Shown here piece after piece: positions 49,688 through 59,936 of a stretch of 64,000 nt of DNA (position 1 is its first letter; every line of letters begins with the position of its first letter). The stretch covers positions 1,860,001 through 1,924,000 of the forward strand of contig NZ_VTOW01000001.1 of NCBI RefSeq assembly GCF_012184425.1. Reading direction: 5' to 3'. Position numbers and translations under genes: made by a program. A model generated the notes under the pieces. It searched no databases, was not told the origin of the DNA, and saw only the letters and a program-made list of their open reading frames with translations. Source of the DNA: Candidatus Manganitrophus noduliformans (lineage in GTDB: Bacteria > Nitrospirota > Nitrospiria > SBBL01 > Manganitrophaceae).

Positions 49688-51136
49688 TTGCACCTTAGGC
49701 TCCTCATTCTTTCTTTTTTAATTTTCTTTTTTTTTAGTCTCCCTGTGTTAGCCGAAGAAACGGGACTCGTCGGGAACCTGCATCTCGGCGGATATCTCAA
49801 AAATGAAACCGCTTTAAGGTTCCAAGAGCCGGTCGCATTCACCAAGATTCGAAACATCCTCTTTTTAGAAGCTTCCGCCGATCCCCGGACCAATTTCCAT
49901 CTCTATGCTTCTTTTTGGGCTTGGTACGACGCCGCTTATCTCTATGCCGATTATGATACGATCAATCCCCCGAATGATCCGAATCTTCCCCTTCCATTCC
50001 TTTCTCAGCGAGACCGAGAAGATTACCGCTATTTTTCCGAGCTTCGAGAACTTTACTTCGATCTTTTATTTCCGAGCCTCGATCTTCGGGTTGGAAAGCA
50101 GATCGTCGTTTGGGAGCAGCTTCTGGGATTTCGCATCATCGATGAAATCAACCCGCTCGACTTTCGGGAGTTCGTCCTTCCCGATCTGATCGATTTCCGA
50201 ATTCCGCTCTGGACCGTAAAGGCCGACTACTACTTCAGCCAATATCAGTTGGAAATGTTGTGGATTCCGTTCTTCGAGCCCCACCGTCCCGCTCCCCCCG
50301 GGTCGGAGTGGGAACTCTTCCAGCGGCTTCCGGGACAGGAGGAGCCTCCCAAGACGCTCGACAACTCCGAATATGGCGCGCGGCTCTCCCGGACCTTCGG
50401 CGGAATCGATCTGGCGGTCAGCTACCTCAATGTCTGGGACCCTTTTCCGACCCCGTTTCGGGAATATACCGGTTTTCGATTCTTCGCCCCTCCGTCGAAG
50501 TGTCTTCCGACGGAGGTCCGGTTCGATCAGCCGGTGACCGATCCCGATTGCGGGCCGGTGTTTCACCCGCGTTTTAACCGGATGCATATCTTCGGCGCCT
50601 CGGCGGTGCTCAACATGGGGAGCTATATCCTCAAGGGGGAGGCCGCTTATATCACGGGAAAATATTTTGGAACGCGCTTGGCCGATCGGGACGGGGACGG
50701 TCTGCTCGATCACGGCGGCGCCTTGGAGCGGAACCATATCCGGTGGGGGGTGGAGGTCGACACGATCCTCAAGGGGGCGGATCTCTCGTTCGCGGTGTCG
50801 CAGTGGATCGTTCTCGGCTGGGATGAGGTCCTCTTTCAGGACAATTACGACACTTTTCTCAGTTTTTTCGGGCAGAAGTCGTTTCGGAGCGCTTCGGTGA
50901 AAGCACAGTTCTTTATCCTTTATCTGATCAACAACGGCGAACTTCTGGTGAAGCCGAAAGTGTCCTACCAGATTTCGGAGCAGTTCCAGGTCGCGGTCGG
51001 GGCCGATATTTTTTACGGCAAAAAGGAGACCTTTCTTCCCGATATCGCCGCGCCGGCGAGCGACCGGCTCTTTAAATTCGTGAGCACTTTCGTCGGCCAT
51101 GATCGGGTGTTCGTCGAGTTGAAATACAGTTTCTGA
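49688..51136 (+). CDS. DUF1302-like outer-membrane beta-barrel
   Basis: A 482-residue outer-membrane protein. Signal peptide LLILSFLIFFFFSLPVLAEE; alternating strands; C-terminal Phe (FVELKYSF). The DUF1302-type region is LDLRVGKQIVVWEQLLGFRI followed by DEINPLDFREFVLPDLIDFR. The start is TTG at 49688 with GAGAGGAT nine bases upstream. DUF1302 proteins are usually paired with DUF1329 and an RND exporter in lipid or sterol handling; neither partner is here. Its stop overlaps the next start by one base, so it heads a five-gene operon of envelope proteins. Confidence 0.85.
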   Translation: MHLRLLILSFLIFFFFSLPVLAEETGLVGNLHLGGYLKNETALRFQEPVAFTKIRNILFLEASADPRTNFHLYASFWAWYDAAYLYADYDTINPPNDPNLPLPFLSQRDREDYRYFSELRELYFDLLFPSLDLRVGKQIVVWEQLLGFRIIDEINPLDFREFVLPDLIDFRIPLWTVKADYYFSQYQLEMLWIPFFEPHRPAPPGSEWELFQRLPGQEEPPKTLDNSEYGARLSRTFGGIDLAVSYLNVWDPFPTPFREYTGFRFFAPPSKCLPTEVRFDQPVTDPDCGPVFHPRFNRMHIFGASAVLNMGSYILKGEAAYITGKYFGTRLADRDGDGLLDHGGALERNHIRWGVEVDTILKGADLSFAVSQWIVLGWDEVLFQDNYDTFLSFFGQKSFRSASVKAQFFILYLINNGELLVKPKVSYQISEQFQVAVGADIFYGKKETFLPDIAAPASDRLFKFVSTFVGHDRVFVELKYSF

Positions 51137-51972
51137 TGGGAGGAGCGGTGCCGGTTTTTGTCCTGATTCTATTTTTGCTGGGAGCGGCGCAGCCGGCCTG
51201 GGGGGCGTCCGATTGGAACGTCCAGCTTTTTACCGGATATAACGATGCTTTGTTAAAGACGCTCAACAATGAAAAGCTCACTCAGAGCGGACCGTTTCCG
51301 CCGAGAGTGGGGGGAAGCCCTCCGATCGAGGGGGGACCGCTGTTTGGAATTGAGGTGGAGTGGCGCGTGCGGCGCAGCTTCTCGTTGGTGGCGCTGACCT
51401 CTTTCTGGGAGGGAGAGTCCAGCGCGCGTGAATCGAGCGAAATGCGTTTTCAGGATTTCGGCATCGTCCCTTTTCGAGCCGACCGGACCACCCGTGTTTC
51501 ATTCAACGAATATGCCCTCCGGGGGCGATACTATCTCGTAGATGAGCCGCAGCGGTATCGGCTTTACCTCGAGCTTGGTTTTTTTAATCAGGTTAAGGTG
51601 ACCTATCGGGAAGACTTTAATTATGTGTTCGAGGCGAATGGACAGCAGTTCCTTCGAAATGTCCTCTCCCGCGCCTCCAGCCGAGGGGGCTATCTTGTCA
51701 CCTGGGGAATCGGGGGCGATTACTACATCACCCGTTGGGCGGCGATCAGCATGACGGCGAATTACCGGCTGGGAAACGCGGTCCCTCTCTACTACAAGTC
51801 GTATCGGCACACCTTTCTGGAGGAAGACGCAATCGAGGAGGCCCTCGGAATAACGCGCCTTCCCGACGACGGAGATCCCGTTTCCTATGTGGACCGGAAT
51901 AGCAGGGCGCAGTTCCTCGAGATGGAGTTGAGCGGCTGGCAGGCGGCCGTCGGAATTAGGATTTTCTTTTAA
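51136..51972 (+). CDS. outer-membrane beta-barrel protein of unknown function
   Basis: A 278-residue exported protein: signal peptide (VFVLILFLLGAAQPAWGAS), about eight to ten predicted strands (FGIEVEWRVRRSFSLVALTS, RYRLYLELGFFNQVKVTYRE, WAAISMTANYRLGNAVPLYY), and Phe at the C-terminus (VGIRIFF). This is the size of OmpA/OmpW-like barrels, but no diagnostic motif is seen. It is coupled to the DUF1302-like gene by a TGATG overlap and lies eight bases before the TPR-barrel fusion. Confidence 0.82.
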   Translation: MGGAVPVFVLILFLLGAAQPAWGASDWNVQLFTGYNDALLKTLNNEKLTQSGPFPPRVGGSPPIEGGPLFGIEVEWRVRRSFSLVALTSFWEGESSARESSEMRFQDFGIVPFRADRTTRVSFNEYALRGRYYLVDEPQRYRLYLELGFFNQVKVTYREDFNYVFEANGQQFLRNVLSRASSRGGYLVTWGIGGDYYITRWAAISMTANYRLGNAVPLYYKSYRHTFLEEDAIEEALGITRLPDDGDPVSYVDRNSRAQFLEMELSGWQAAVGIRIFF

Positions 51973-51980
51973 ACGGTATT

Positions 51981-54674
51981 ATGATAAAGCAGATCTACGT
52001 CATCATGATCCTCCTCTCTCTCTGGAGCCCATTTTCCTGGGCGCAGGAGACCCCGGCAGAGGAAGAAAAAACGCCCTCTGTGGAAAAAGAGATGAAGGAA
52101 AAAATCCCCGAATCGAGGCTGAAAAAAAGGATGGAGGAGGGGATTCGGTTGATGCGGGAGAAAAAGTGGGAAGAGGCGATCCGCCTTTTTGAGGAGATCA
52201 TCAAACAGTCTCCACAGCAGGAGGAGATCTACTTCCGACTCGGAGTCAGTTACATGGAGCTGGGGAGATTCCCAAAAGCCGAAGAAGCCCTCAAGCGGGC
52301 GATCCGCCTCAATCCCGAGGATATCCGCCCTTATTTTCAACTTGCCGGCCTTTATGAGCAGACACAACGGCTGCAGGAGGCGCTCGATCTCTACGATCGG
52401 GTGATCCATGTGGATCCGATCGGAGAAGGGGCACAGATCGGGCTTTTTAAAAAGTACCTCGTCCAAGGAATTCTCACGGCGCGCGCAGGCGATTTTGACG
52501 GCGCTCTCCGCTTTTTTAAGTCGGCGGCGGAGATTGATCCCGGCAACCCGGATCCCCACTATAACATCGGCCGGGTTTATCAGAGAAAGGGAGAGGAGGC
52601 CAAGGCCGAGGAGGCTTTCCAAAAGGTGATCGAGTTGGCCCCGCAATATCAGCCGGCCTATCTGGAGCTCGGAGATCTCTACCAGCGGCAAACGCGATTC
52701 CAAGAGGCGCTCCAGGCCTTCATCGCCGCGGCCCAAATCAACCCGAATACCCCCGGGGGGAGGAACGCGCAGGCAAAGATCCCTTTCCTTCAAGGCATCC
52801 TTTTGGCCCAGAGCGGACGGGCGGAGGAGGCTTTGAGGGCGTTTCAACAGGCCCTCCGGATCTCGCCCGATCCGGCGCCGATCTATTTCAATATCGCTCA
52901 GGTTTACCTCAGGATCGGAGACTTCGAGAATGCCGAAGCGGCCTTAAACCGCACCCTGGAAGTCGATCCGAGAAATCAGGGGGCGTTTTTGAACCTGGGT
53001 ATTTTATACGAGCGGCAGGGAAAGCTGGAGGAGGCCTTGCGCGCATACGAGAATGCACGCGATGTCCAACCGGCGAGCCCGGACGGGGTGAATGCGGCGG
53101 TCAGCGCTCATACCGTGCGGGGAAAGAGGGCCATCGAGGCTGAAAAACTGGATGAGGCTCTGGAGGAGTTTAAGCAAGCCGTGGCGCTGCAGCCGAAGAA
53201 TCCGGCGAATTATTTCAATCTCGCTTTGCTCCATGTTCGGCGTAATGAGCTCGCCGAAGCCGCCGAGGCCTTCGATCAAGTCATTACCCTGGATCCTTCC
53301 GAAGAGGATGCCTATTTGCCGCTGGCGGAGATTCTTGAAAAGAGCGGCCGTGAGCAGGAGGCGATCGAAGCTTACGAGCGGCTGATCGCGCTCGGTCCGG
53401 AGCCTTTGGCCACCCGGGCCAAGCTCGGCCTCCATCTTCTCAAAGGGGTCGCTTTCGGAAAGCAGCTTCGCTATGACGACGCCCGCGCCGAATTTGAAGC
53501 GGTGATCCGGCTGGACCCTCAGGAGATGAGGGGGTACTACAATTTGGCATTGGTTCAGATCAAAACGAACGATCCCTACGCCGCGACGGAAAATCTCAAA
53601 AAGGTGTTGGAGATCGATCCCAAGCAGACGGTCATTCGATTTCAGCTGGCCAAGCTTTACGAAGAGTTGGGACGCCCCTACGACGCCCTCGACCTCTACC
53701 AAGGAGGGCTGGAGCAGGAAGGGGTGAGCCCGTCCCTCGTGGAGGAGTTCGAGGAGCGGATCAACGTTCTTTTCGGGACGATTTCTTTCGTCTATCAGGT
53801 GACGTATGACAGCAATATTAACTTGAGCGAAAACGAGGAGAGCGACTTAAAAACGGAGATCTTCTCGCAGTATCAGCGGTTCTTCCTGTTCGGGGAGGGC
53901 TGGCGAAGCGGTTTCCGCCTGACCCCTTCGTTGACCATGTTTCATCGGGACCAGGTCTCGGTCTTCACCGGACAGGTCGGCCTCTTCGGCGACTGGAGGC
54001 GGCTCCAAAGAGGAATTTCATACGGATACAATTTTCGCGTCGGATTGTTCGAGGGTTCTCTCTCGGACCGATCACACGAGCTTTTCCTGGACGGGTTCCG
54101 CCCGGCGGGGGACTCTTCGACGCTCAGCGGTTCCATTCGGCTTCGATATTTCGACTCGGTTGATAACGACTTCAACACGATCGACAGCGATATTTATGAC
54201 GGGATTCAGCCGTCGATTTCGAGCAGCTTTTCGACCGACGGCATCTTGGGGGGCCGGCTCGCGGTCTCGGGGGCGCTTTATGCCAACCTCAATACACAGG
54301 AGATCAATGATACAGCCCAGTCCGCGGACGACTATGCCTATGTCGGTTTTTCCCCGTCGATCTCTTTTGATCGTCCGTTGATCCAGGGGGTCATTCTGAA
54401 TCTCTCTTACAGCTACTCCTATCTACACTACTTGCATCCCGATTCGGTTCTCGGGGAGAAACGGGTCAGCCATGCTCATGCGATCAATGGAGGGGTGACG
54501 GTGGGGCTGGAGCGGGGACTCCAGCTCTATCTGCGGGGCTCTTTGTTGGCCAATCGGTCAAACCAACCTGGAATCCCCCCGGAACGTCAGACCGCCGTGA
54601 CGGCCGAGAAGGTGAACTCATTGAGCGAATATACAAAGTGGCTCACGACATTCGGCATCCGGTTGCTCTTTTAA
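51981..54674 (+). CDS. TPR-repeat/outer-membrane barrel fusion protein
   Basis: An 897-residue exported protein. Signal peptide MILLSLWSPFSWAQE; about 14 TPR units from residue 45 to about 585 (LGVSYMELGRFPKAEEALKR, NIGRVYQRKGEEAKAEEAFQ, NLGILYERQGKLEEALRAYE). The last 300 residues are a beta-barrel (VTYDSNINLSENEESD through WLTTFGIRLLF), ending in Phe. This TPR-then-barrel order is that of PgaA, BcsC and PelB exporters of polysaccharide. It also resembles TPR-barrel proteins of unknown substrate. It sits in an operon with two other barrels and two large lipoproteins, with no synthase gene, so a protein or adhesin substrate remains possible. Confidence 0.85.
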   Translation: MIKQIYVIMILLSLWSPFSWAQETPAEEEKTPSVEKEMKEKIPESRLKKRMEEGIRLMREKKWEEAIRLFEEIIKQSPQQEEIYFRLGVSYMELGRFPKAEEALKRAIRLNPEDIRPYFQLAGLYEQTQRLQEALDLYDRVIHVDPIGEGAQIGLFKKYLVQGILTARAGDFDGALRFFKSAAEIDPGNPDPHYNIGRVYQRKGEEAKAEEAFQKVIELAPQYQPAYLELGDLYQRQTRFQEALQAFIAAAQINPNTPGGRNAQAKIPFLQGILLAQSGRAEEALRAFQQALRISPDPAPIYFNIAQVYLRIGDFENAEAALNRTLEVDPRNQGAFLNLGILYERQGKLEEALRAYENARDVQPASPDGVNAAVSAHTVRGKRAIEAEKLDEALEEFKQAVALQPKNPANYFNLALLHVRRNELAEAAEAFDQVITLDPSEEDAYLPLAEILEKSGREQEAIEAYERLIALGPEPLATRAKLGLHLLKGVAFGKQLRYDDARAEFEAVIRLDPQEMRGYYNLALVQIKTNDPYAATENLKKVLEIDPKQTVIRFQLAKLYEELGRPYDALDLYQGGLEQEGVSPSLVEEFEERINVLFGTISFVYQVTYDSNINLSENEESDLKTEIFSQYQRFFLFGEGWRSGFRLTPSLTMFHRDQVSVFTGQVGLFGDWRRLQRGISYGYNFRVGLFEGSLSDRSHELFLDGFRPAGDSSTLSGSIRLRYFDSVDNDFNTIDSDIYDGIQPSISSSFSTDGILGGRLAVSGALYANLNTQEINDTAQSADDYAYVGFSPSISFDRPLIQGVILNLSYSYSYLHYLHPDSVLGEKRVSHAHAINGGVTVGLERGLQLYLRGSLLANRSNQPGIPPERQTAVTAEKVNSLSEYTKWLTTFGIRLLF

Positions 54675-54685
54675 CGAGGAAGAAA

Positions 54686-57400
54686 GTGAAACGAAACGGA
54701 CATCGCCATTGGAATTCACCGGGCGGATGGATCGGGCTTCTGATGATGCTCCTTCTCTCCTGCAGCGGCGGGGAGCAGCGGAACGATCGTCCGCTGCTTG
54801 CCTCCAATTGGGGGGGAACCGCCGGGGGGCCGATCGACGGGCGTCTGGAGGTGCAGGTGTTCGATGATATGACCGGGGATCCTTTTCCGAACGTCCTCGT
54901 CTCGCTCGGCGATTCTGGCAGAATCACGACCCGGACAGATAACCAAGGGATCGCCGTCTTCACGGGGGTGATCGGGCCGCAGGACGTTCATGTCTACTTT
55001 TGCGGAGGATGCGACGCCGACGCCGCCAATCCGGTGATCCCCGTTTTTTACCGGATCGGCTCTTATTATCAGGTGAACGCGAGCCAGGTCTCCATCCCGA
55101 TCATTCCGGGCAGCCGGTCGTTCACGGAGGCCGCCCTTCAAGGGAAAGTCTTCGATGTGGAGCGGAACGAATCGGTTTTTGTCTCCGCCCTTGATGAACT
55201 GGGGGTGTTTGAAGTTCTTGGGCCGCTCGGCTCGACGACCTATCACTGGGTGACGGCCGAGTCGCAGCTGCTGAATGATCCCGATCCTCCCCCGATCGAT
55301 TTGACGTTCGTTTTTACGAGGGATCTGGATGAATGGGCGGCCGCCGATCCGGACGGCGGACGTCAAGGGTTCAATCAGGTGGCGCTGATTGGAAAAGCGA
55401 TCAACGTGTCGAAGCAGCCCCAAGCCGGCGTCCGGGTCGGCGCGCGATACTTTGGTGGAAACGATGCCGGCCGGCCTTACTATTTTGACGAAGCGGGCCG
55501 GATCGATCCAAGCTTGGAGGCGACCACGGCCGACGGCCGATTTCTCTTCCTGCGGCTTTCGTCGAACAATGATGTTTTTGTTTCGGCGCGGCAGATCGGG
55601 GTGGGAGTGGGCGCCCGGTATATCCATCTTCCGGCCGCGGGGACGACCGTCTTCACCCTCCCGGTCCTCCCGATCATCGAGCAGGCGGTCGATCTTTCCG
55701 GCCGGGTCGTCGTCTATCGGCCCGATTTTCAGGAAGAGGAGCGCAAGGGGTTCCTTTCGAGCGAAAACGTCGGGGTGGAGGGGGTGCTCATCAATTTTTC
55801 AGGGGATCCGGTGAGTGAGATCGTCGTCACCGACAGCGGAGCGGAGATCGGCGGAAATTATCGAAGCGTGCGCCATCTCCTCCCGAACAGCCGCTATATC
55901 GCCGTTGTTTTGGCGGGGCGGACTTTCCGGCAAACCTATCAGGAGCTGCAATTCAATAACCGCTCCAAGACAAATTATCCTTTGGCCGTGGTGCCGCTGG
56001 GGGATTTGGTCGCAATGGTGCGCGCGGCAAAAGAGGACGACACCAGCGGCCTGGAGGCCGGCACGGCGGAGATTCTCGCTCGGATCGTGGCGCCGACCGG
56101 CCAGATCGATCCGAACGGCGATCCGATCCTCGCCCCGATCCCGAATGTCGAGATCGCCGTCGTGGACGCCTCTGGGGACGAAATCCTGACCCGCGCCTAT
56201 TTTGATGATCAGGGGGAGGTCGATCCCGACCGCCAACAGACCGGTGCAAAGGGGGCGTTCCTCGCCTTTGGCCTCACGCCGGGGGTCTACACGGTGATTG
56301 CGACCGATCCGATTACAAATGAGACGATCGACCGGAAGAGCCTTCTGGTGTATGCAAACGGCGTTCACCTGGTTGAGTTGGTCCAGGCGTCCGGAGAGAT
56401 CGTCCTGGGGGCGGTCCGCGATCCGGAAGGGAATCCGATCACCCCCCCCCAGCTCTCTCTGATCGGGGGGAATCCCGACTGTTCCCAATTGGGAGAAGGC
56501 TGTTCCCTCCCGGCCGCCGGGGAATACTTCGTTCGAATGGAGCAACGGACCGGGGGCGGCGATTATTCCGTCCCGGTTTCCGGCTCCAAGCGCGCTTTGG
56601 GATTGTCGACCTTCCGCCTCTCTCCGGACGGGACCTTGAACAACGTGGCGTTCGCCGCCGGCTTGGGCCCGCTCGCCGTGGGAGGGCGTCTGACTTTTGA
56701 TATCGGCTTTACCCCTTCGGTGTCGCTGGTCGAGACGACCGGGTTGATCACCCTTCCACCCGGTTTTTCCCACTCCGATATAGAAGCGGTTTTGATCGGA
56801 GCGGCCGCGCCTCGGGGAGAGGCTTTTATCGGCGCCGATATCATCGGGTTCTTTCCGGGGAAGGTCGGCCCCGGTTTCCGGGCCCTCTCGCTTCCTCCGG
56901 AAGGAGCGCTCTCTTATTTCGTGACGGCGACTGCTCGGAACGGCGGCGGAGCATCCAGTCTCATTCAGGTGCAGGGTCTTCCGGGGATCCCGATCCGCCA
57001 AGATCTGACCCTGCCCGATCCGCCTCGTCTTCTCTCGCCCGTTCCTCCCGCCCCAGAAGAGGAGGCAGTGGTCTCGGAGAACACCCCGCACCTCGTCTGG
57101 GCCGCTCCGGATGCGGGGCCGGTCGATCTCTACCGGGTGACCCTTGAAACGGAGGAGGGAGAGCAGCTCTGGGAGGCCTGGGTTCCGGGCAGCCGGACCG
57201 AAATCACCTTCCCGGCTTTCCCGGAGGAGGCGCCGGAACAACTCGACCCCTTTGTGGACGGGCGGCCGATTATCTGGAGAGTGCATGCAATCCAGGCGGG
57301 GGGGCTCTCGTTTCAAGAGTTTACTTTCCGCCAGCTTGCGCAGCGACGGGTGTCCAATGCGAGCGCCGTTTCACGCTTTACTATAAAGAGGGAACCATGA
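54686..57400 (+). CDS. large lipoprotein with carboxypeptidase-regulatory-like and Fn3-like domains
   Basis: A 904-residue lipoprotein. The GTG at 54686, preceded by GAGGAAG, gives a signal peptide and lipobox LLLSC. Several transthyretin-like domains of carboxypeptidase-regulatory type are present (VQVFDDMTGDPFPNVLVSLG near 55, GRVVVYRPDFQEE, VEIAVVDASGDEILTRAYFD, GEIVLGAVRDPEGNPITPPQ). A Fn3-like domain closes it (TPHLVWAAPDAGPVDLYRVT). The upstream TPR-barrel gene ends 11 bp before it, and the next lipoprotein overlaps it by four bases. The set looks like a surface assembly. No enzyme motif is visible. Confidence 0.82.
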   Translation: MKRNGHRHWNSPGGWIGLLMMLLLSCSGGEQRNDRPLLASNWGGTAGGPIDGRLEVQVFDDMTGDPFPNVLVSLGDSGRITTRTDNQGIAVFTGVIGPQDVHVYFCGGCDADAANPVIPVFYRIGSYYQVNASQVSIPIIPGSRSFTEAALQGKVFDVERNESVFVSALDELGVFEVLGPLGSTTYHWVTAESQLLNDPDPPPIDLTFVFTRDLDEWAAADPDGGRQGFNQVALIGKAINVSKQPQAGVRVGARYFGGNDAGRPYYFDEAGRIDPSLEATTADGRFLFLRLSSNNDVFVSARQIGVGVGARYIHLPAAGTTVFTLPVLPIIEQAVDLSGRVVVYRPDFQEEERKGFLSSENVGVEGVLINFSGDPVSEIVVTDSGAEIGGNYRSVRHLLPNSRYIAVVLAGRTFRQTYQELQFNNRSKTNYPLAVVPLGDLVAMVRAAKEDDTSGLEAGTAEILARIVAPTGQIDPNGDPILAPIPNVEIAVVDASGDEILTRAYFDDQGEVDPDRQQTGAKGAFLAFGLTPGVYTVIATDPITNETIDRKSLLVYANGVHLVELVQASGEIVLGAVRDPEGNPITPPQLSLIGGNPDCSQLGEGCSLPAAGEYFVRMEQRTGGGDYSVPVSGSKRALGLSTFRLSPDGTLNNVAFAAGLGPLAVGGRLTFDIGFTPSVSLVETTGLITLPPGFSHSDIEAVLIGAAAPRGEAFIGADIIGFFPGKVGPGFRALSLPPEGALSYFVTATARNGGGASSLIQVQGLPGIPIRQDLTLPDPPRLLSPVPPAPEEEAVVSENTPHLVWAAPDAGPVDLYRVTLETEEGEQLWEAWVPGSRTEITFPAFPEEAPEQLDPFVDGRPIIWRVHAIQAGGLSFQEFTFRQLAQRRVSNASAVSRFTIKREP

Positions 57401-59928
57401 TCCGGTTTTTGAATGGAGGACGCAGCTTTCTCCTCCTTCTTATTATTACGCTGGCGGGAGGCGTCTTCTTCGGCGGATGTGTCAATCACGAGCCGGACAG
57501 TGACAGTCTCTTTAATCAGAATCGGCCGCCGGTGGCCAATGCCGGTCCCGACCAGACGGTTCCGAGCGGCGCGCGGGTCCAACTGGAGGGAACCGGCAGC
57601 GATCCGGACGGTAATGAAATCCGATATGAATGGCGAATGGTTCAGACGCCGGAGGGGAGCAGCGCCCAGCTCGACACCCCCGCTTCTCCAACGGTTGGTT
57701 TTGTCGCCGATACCGATGGGGTCTACCGGATCGCGCTTCAGGTCGTTGAAGAAGTCGATCAGAATATTCCCGAAGGGGCCCCGATCGAGAATACCGGCGC
57801 GACCAGCGAGCCGGACGAGGTGATGGTGATCGCCGGAGACCCGGGGGCGTTCGAAAATGCCGGGAATAAGCTGATCCTCGATGGAAGCCATTTTGCCCTC
57901 TCCACCACCGTGTTGGATATCGGGGATCCGTTGCAGATCGGCGCGAATACCCAGCTGAACGAGATGACGGCGGAGGGATGGTTCTTCGCCGGCGCGCTGC
58001 CGGCGGGGGGGACGGAGGCGCTACTGATGCGGAAGAGCGATTTCTTCGAGATCGTTCTCACCTCCAATGCTGATCTTCTCTTGCGGATCACTATGCTGGA
58101 TAGAACCACACGGGTCGAACAGACCGTCACGCTGGGACCGGCTCCGTTCAGCATCGGCCAGTGGCATCATATCGCCGCCGTAATTGCCGGGAGAAGTCAG
58201 CATCGCGCCTATCTTGCGGTGGACGGGACAACCGTCGCCGCGGCCGATTTGACGGGATTGCTTCTCAACAATAACTCAAATCGCCTGACGATCGGCGGGG
58301 GGGCGGACAAAGCTTTTCTGGTGGGGATGGCCGATGAGATTCGGATCACCCAGGATGTCCGCTACCCTGAAGGGGGCTTTGATCCGCCGGTGGAGCGTCT
58401 CATCCAAGACTCTCCTTTCGTGCCGGGGGCGCGATTTGCGGTGCATGGTCTCTGGCATTTCGACGAGTTCGCCGGGGCCGAGCTTTTCACCGACTTTTCG
58501 CTCCGGCGAAACGATCTCTTCCTGGTCGGGGAGGTCGGCTTTCAGCCCTTCGGCCGGCTCGATTTCCCGCGGCGGTTCCATACGATCACGCCGCTGGCGG
58601 ATGGAAGCCTTCTCATCGCGGGCGGGATCGACGACGGCGCCCGCACCGTCTCCGAAACGGAGCAGATCCGGGACGACGACCAGCTCGATAATCTGGCCCC
58701 GCTCAACATTGTGAAGGTGACGAATGAAAATACGGGACAAACAGGCGACGGGTCGAAGACTCTCTTCGAGTTCAGCACAACCTTGGCGCCTATCGTCAGT
58801 GATACTGGGTCGGACCCCTCTCCAGATGAAACCGGCGACGACCGGCGCGTCGTGATTACCGCTGGGAATCTGACCGCGACCGATAACGGGCTTGGCGGAT
58901 GGACGGGGGACGCCGAATCGGGAACGATCGACTATGAGACCGGGGCGATCTCGCTGACTTTCGCAACCCCTCCTGCCAACCAGACGCCGCTTGTCGCCAA
59001 CTATTTTTACAACCGGGGGACCGGCGTTTTCTATCACACGGCGACAAGACTGGACGACGGCCAGGTTCTGATTGCAGGCGGCGCCGATAAGGATGAGGAT
59101 CTGATCGACCGCGCCCTCCTCTTCGATCCGGCGATCGATAATTCCGTCGTTGAAACGACGGAAATGGAGGACCCCCGGCGCTTCCACACGGCGCAGCTCC
59201 TTTCAGATGGGAGGGTGCTGCTGGTCGGGGGAGAGACCGACTTATCGGATGGGACAATTGAAACGTTGAGAAGGACGGAGTTTTACAACCCGGCCACGCT
59301 CGCTTTCACTCCTGGCCCGCTGCTGGTCCAGAGGCGCAAGCTGCACCGGACAATTCTTTTCAGAGAGTGTAACCAGAACGCACAGGACGATCGCTTCCTC
59401 GTCGTGGGGGGGTACGATGAGACCAATCGTCCGATCAAGACCGCTGAAATCTACTCGGGAGGGGCCAACGGCGGGTTCTTTCTGACCGGATCGATGTCGG
59501 TCGAGCGGGTCCGGCAGGCTCTGGTCTGTCTCCCCGACGGGAAGATTCTTGTAACAGGGGGGATTGATGCGAGCGGCCGTGTTCTGGACAGCGCCGAGAT
59601 CTATGATCCCGTCACCGGCCTTTTCACGCTGCTGCAGGCGGGGATGAACTCGGCGCGGGCGGAACATACCGCCACGCCGCTCCCCGACGGAAAAATTTTG
59701 ATCGCCGCCGGGTTCGATCAGTCGGGGCAGGGCCTTGCCTCGGCCGAGATCTATGATCCGGACCAAAATCTATTTACCCCCCTCTCCGACTCTCTCGGTT
59801 TGGCCCGATTCGGCCATGTCGCCCTGCCGTGGACGGAGAGCGCTTTGGGGAAAGAGGGGGTGCTTCTGATAGGCGGCGGGGATGCGTCGGGATTGCCGAC
59901 AGCGTTGATCGAGATTTTTTTCCCGTAA
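57397..59928 (+). CDS. large lipoprotein: PKD-like, LamG-like and kelch-propeller domains
   Basis: An 843-residue lipoprotein (LAGGVFFGGC lipobox). Order: a PKD/REJ-like Ig domain at about 45-125 (NAGPDQTVPSGARVQLEGTG), a LamG/concanavalin-like domain at about 150-320 (QWHHIAAVIAGRSQHRAYLA), then kelch repeats from about 385 (RRFHTITPLADGSLLIAGG, HTATRLDDGQVLIAGG, RRFHTAQLLSDGRVLLVGG, LVCLPDGKILVTGGIDASGR, HTATPLPDGKILIAAGFDQ). One strand-rich segment (about 440-530) interrupts the propeller. Lectin-like and propeller domains suggest glycan binding at the surface. It ends the operon begun at 49688. Confidence 0.88.
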   Translation: MIRFLNGGRSFLLLLIITLAGGVFFGGCVNHEPDSDSLFNQNRPPVANAGPDQTVPSGARVQLEGTGSDPDGNEIRYEWRMVQTPEGSSAQLDTPASPTVGFVADTDGVYRIALQVVEEVDQNIPEGAPIENTGATSEPDEVMVIAGDPGAFENAGNKLILDGSHFALSTTVLDIGDPLQIGANTQLNEMTAEGWFFAGALPAGGTEALLMRKSDFFEIVLTSNADLLLRITMLDRTTRVEQTVTLGPAPFSIGQWHHIAAVIAGRSQHRAYLAVDGTTVAAADLTGLLLNNNSNRLTIGGGADKAFLVGMADEIRITQDVRYPEGGFDPPVERLIQDSPFVPGARFAVHGLWHFDEFAGAELFTDFSLRRNDLFLVGEVGFQPFGRLDFPRRFHTITPLADGSLLIAGGIDDGARTVSETEQIRDDDQLDNLAPLNIVKVTNENTGQTGDGSKTLFEFSTTLAPIVSDTGSDPSPDETGDDRRVVITAGNLTATDNGLGGWTGDAESGTIDYETGAISLTFATPPANQTPLVANYFYNRGTGVFYHTATRLDDGQVLIAGGADKDEDLIDRALLFDPAIDNSVVETTEMEDPRRFHTAQLLSDGRVLLVGGETDLSDGTIETLRRTEFYNPATLAFTPGPLLVQRRKLHRTILFRECNQNAQDDRFLVVGGYDETNRPIKTAEIYSGGANGGFFLTGSMSVERVRQALVCLPDGKILVTGGIDASGRVLDSAEIYDPVTGLFTLLQAGMNSARAEHTATPLPDGKILIAAGFDQSGQGLASAEIYDPDQNLFTPLSDSLGLARFGHVALPWTESALGKEGVLLIGGGDASGLPTALIEIFFP

Positions 59929-59936
59929 AACAACCC

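Noticed and set aside
49177-49721. Two overlapping open frames as coding genes
   Set aside because: There is no ribosome binding site, composition is Cys/Arg/Ser-rich in a way typical of non-coding frames, and one runs into the real gene start at 49688.
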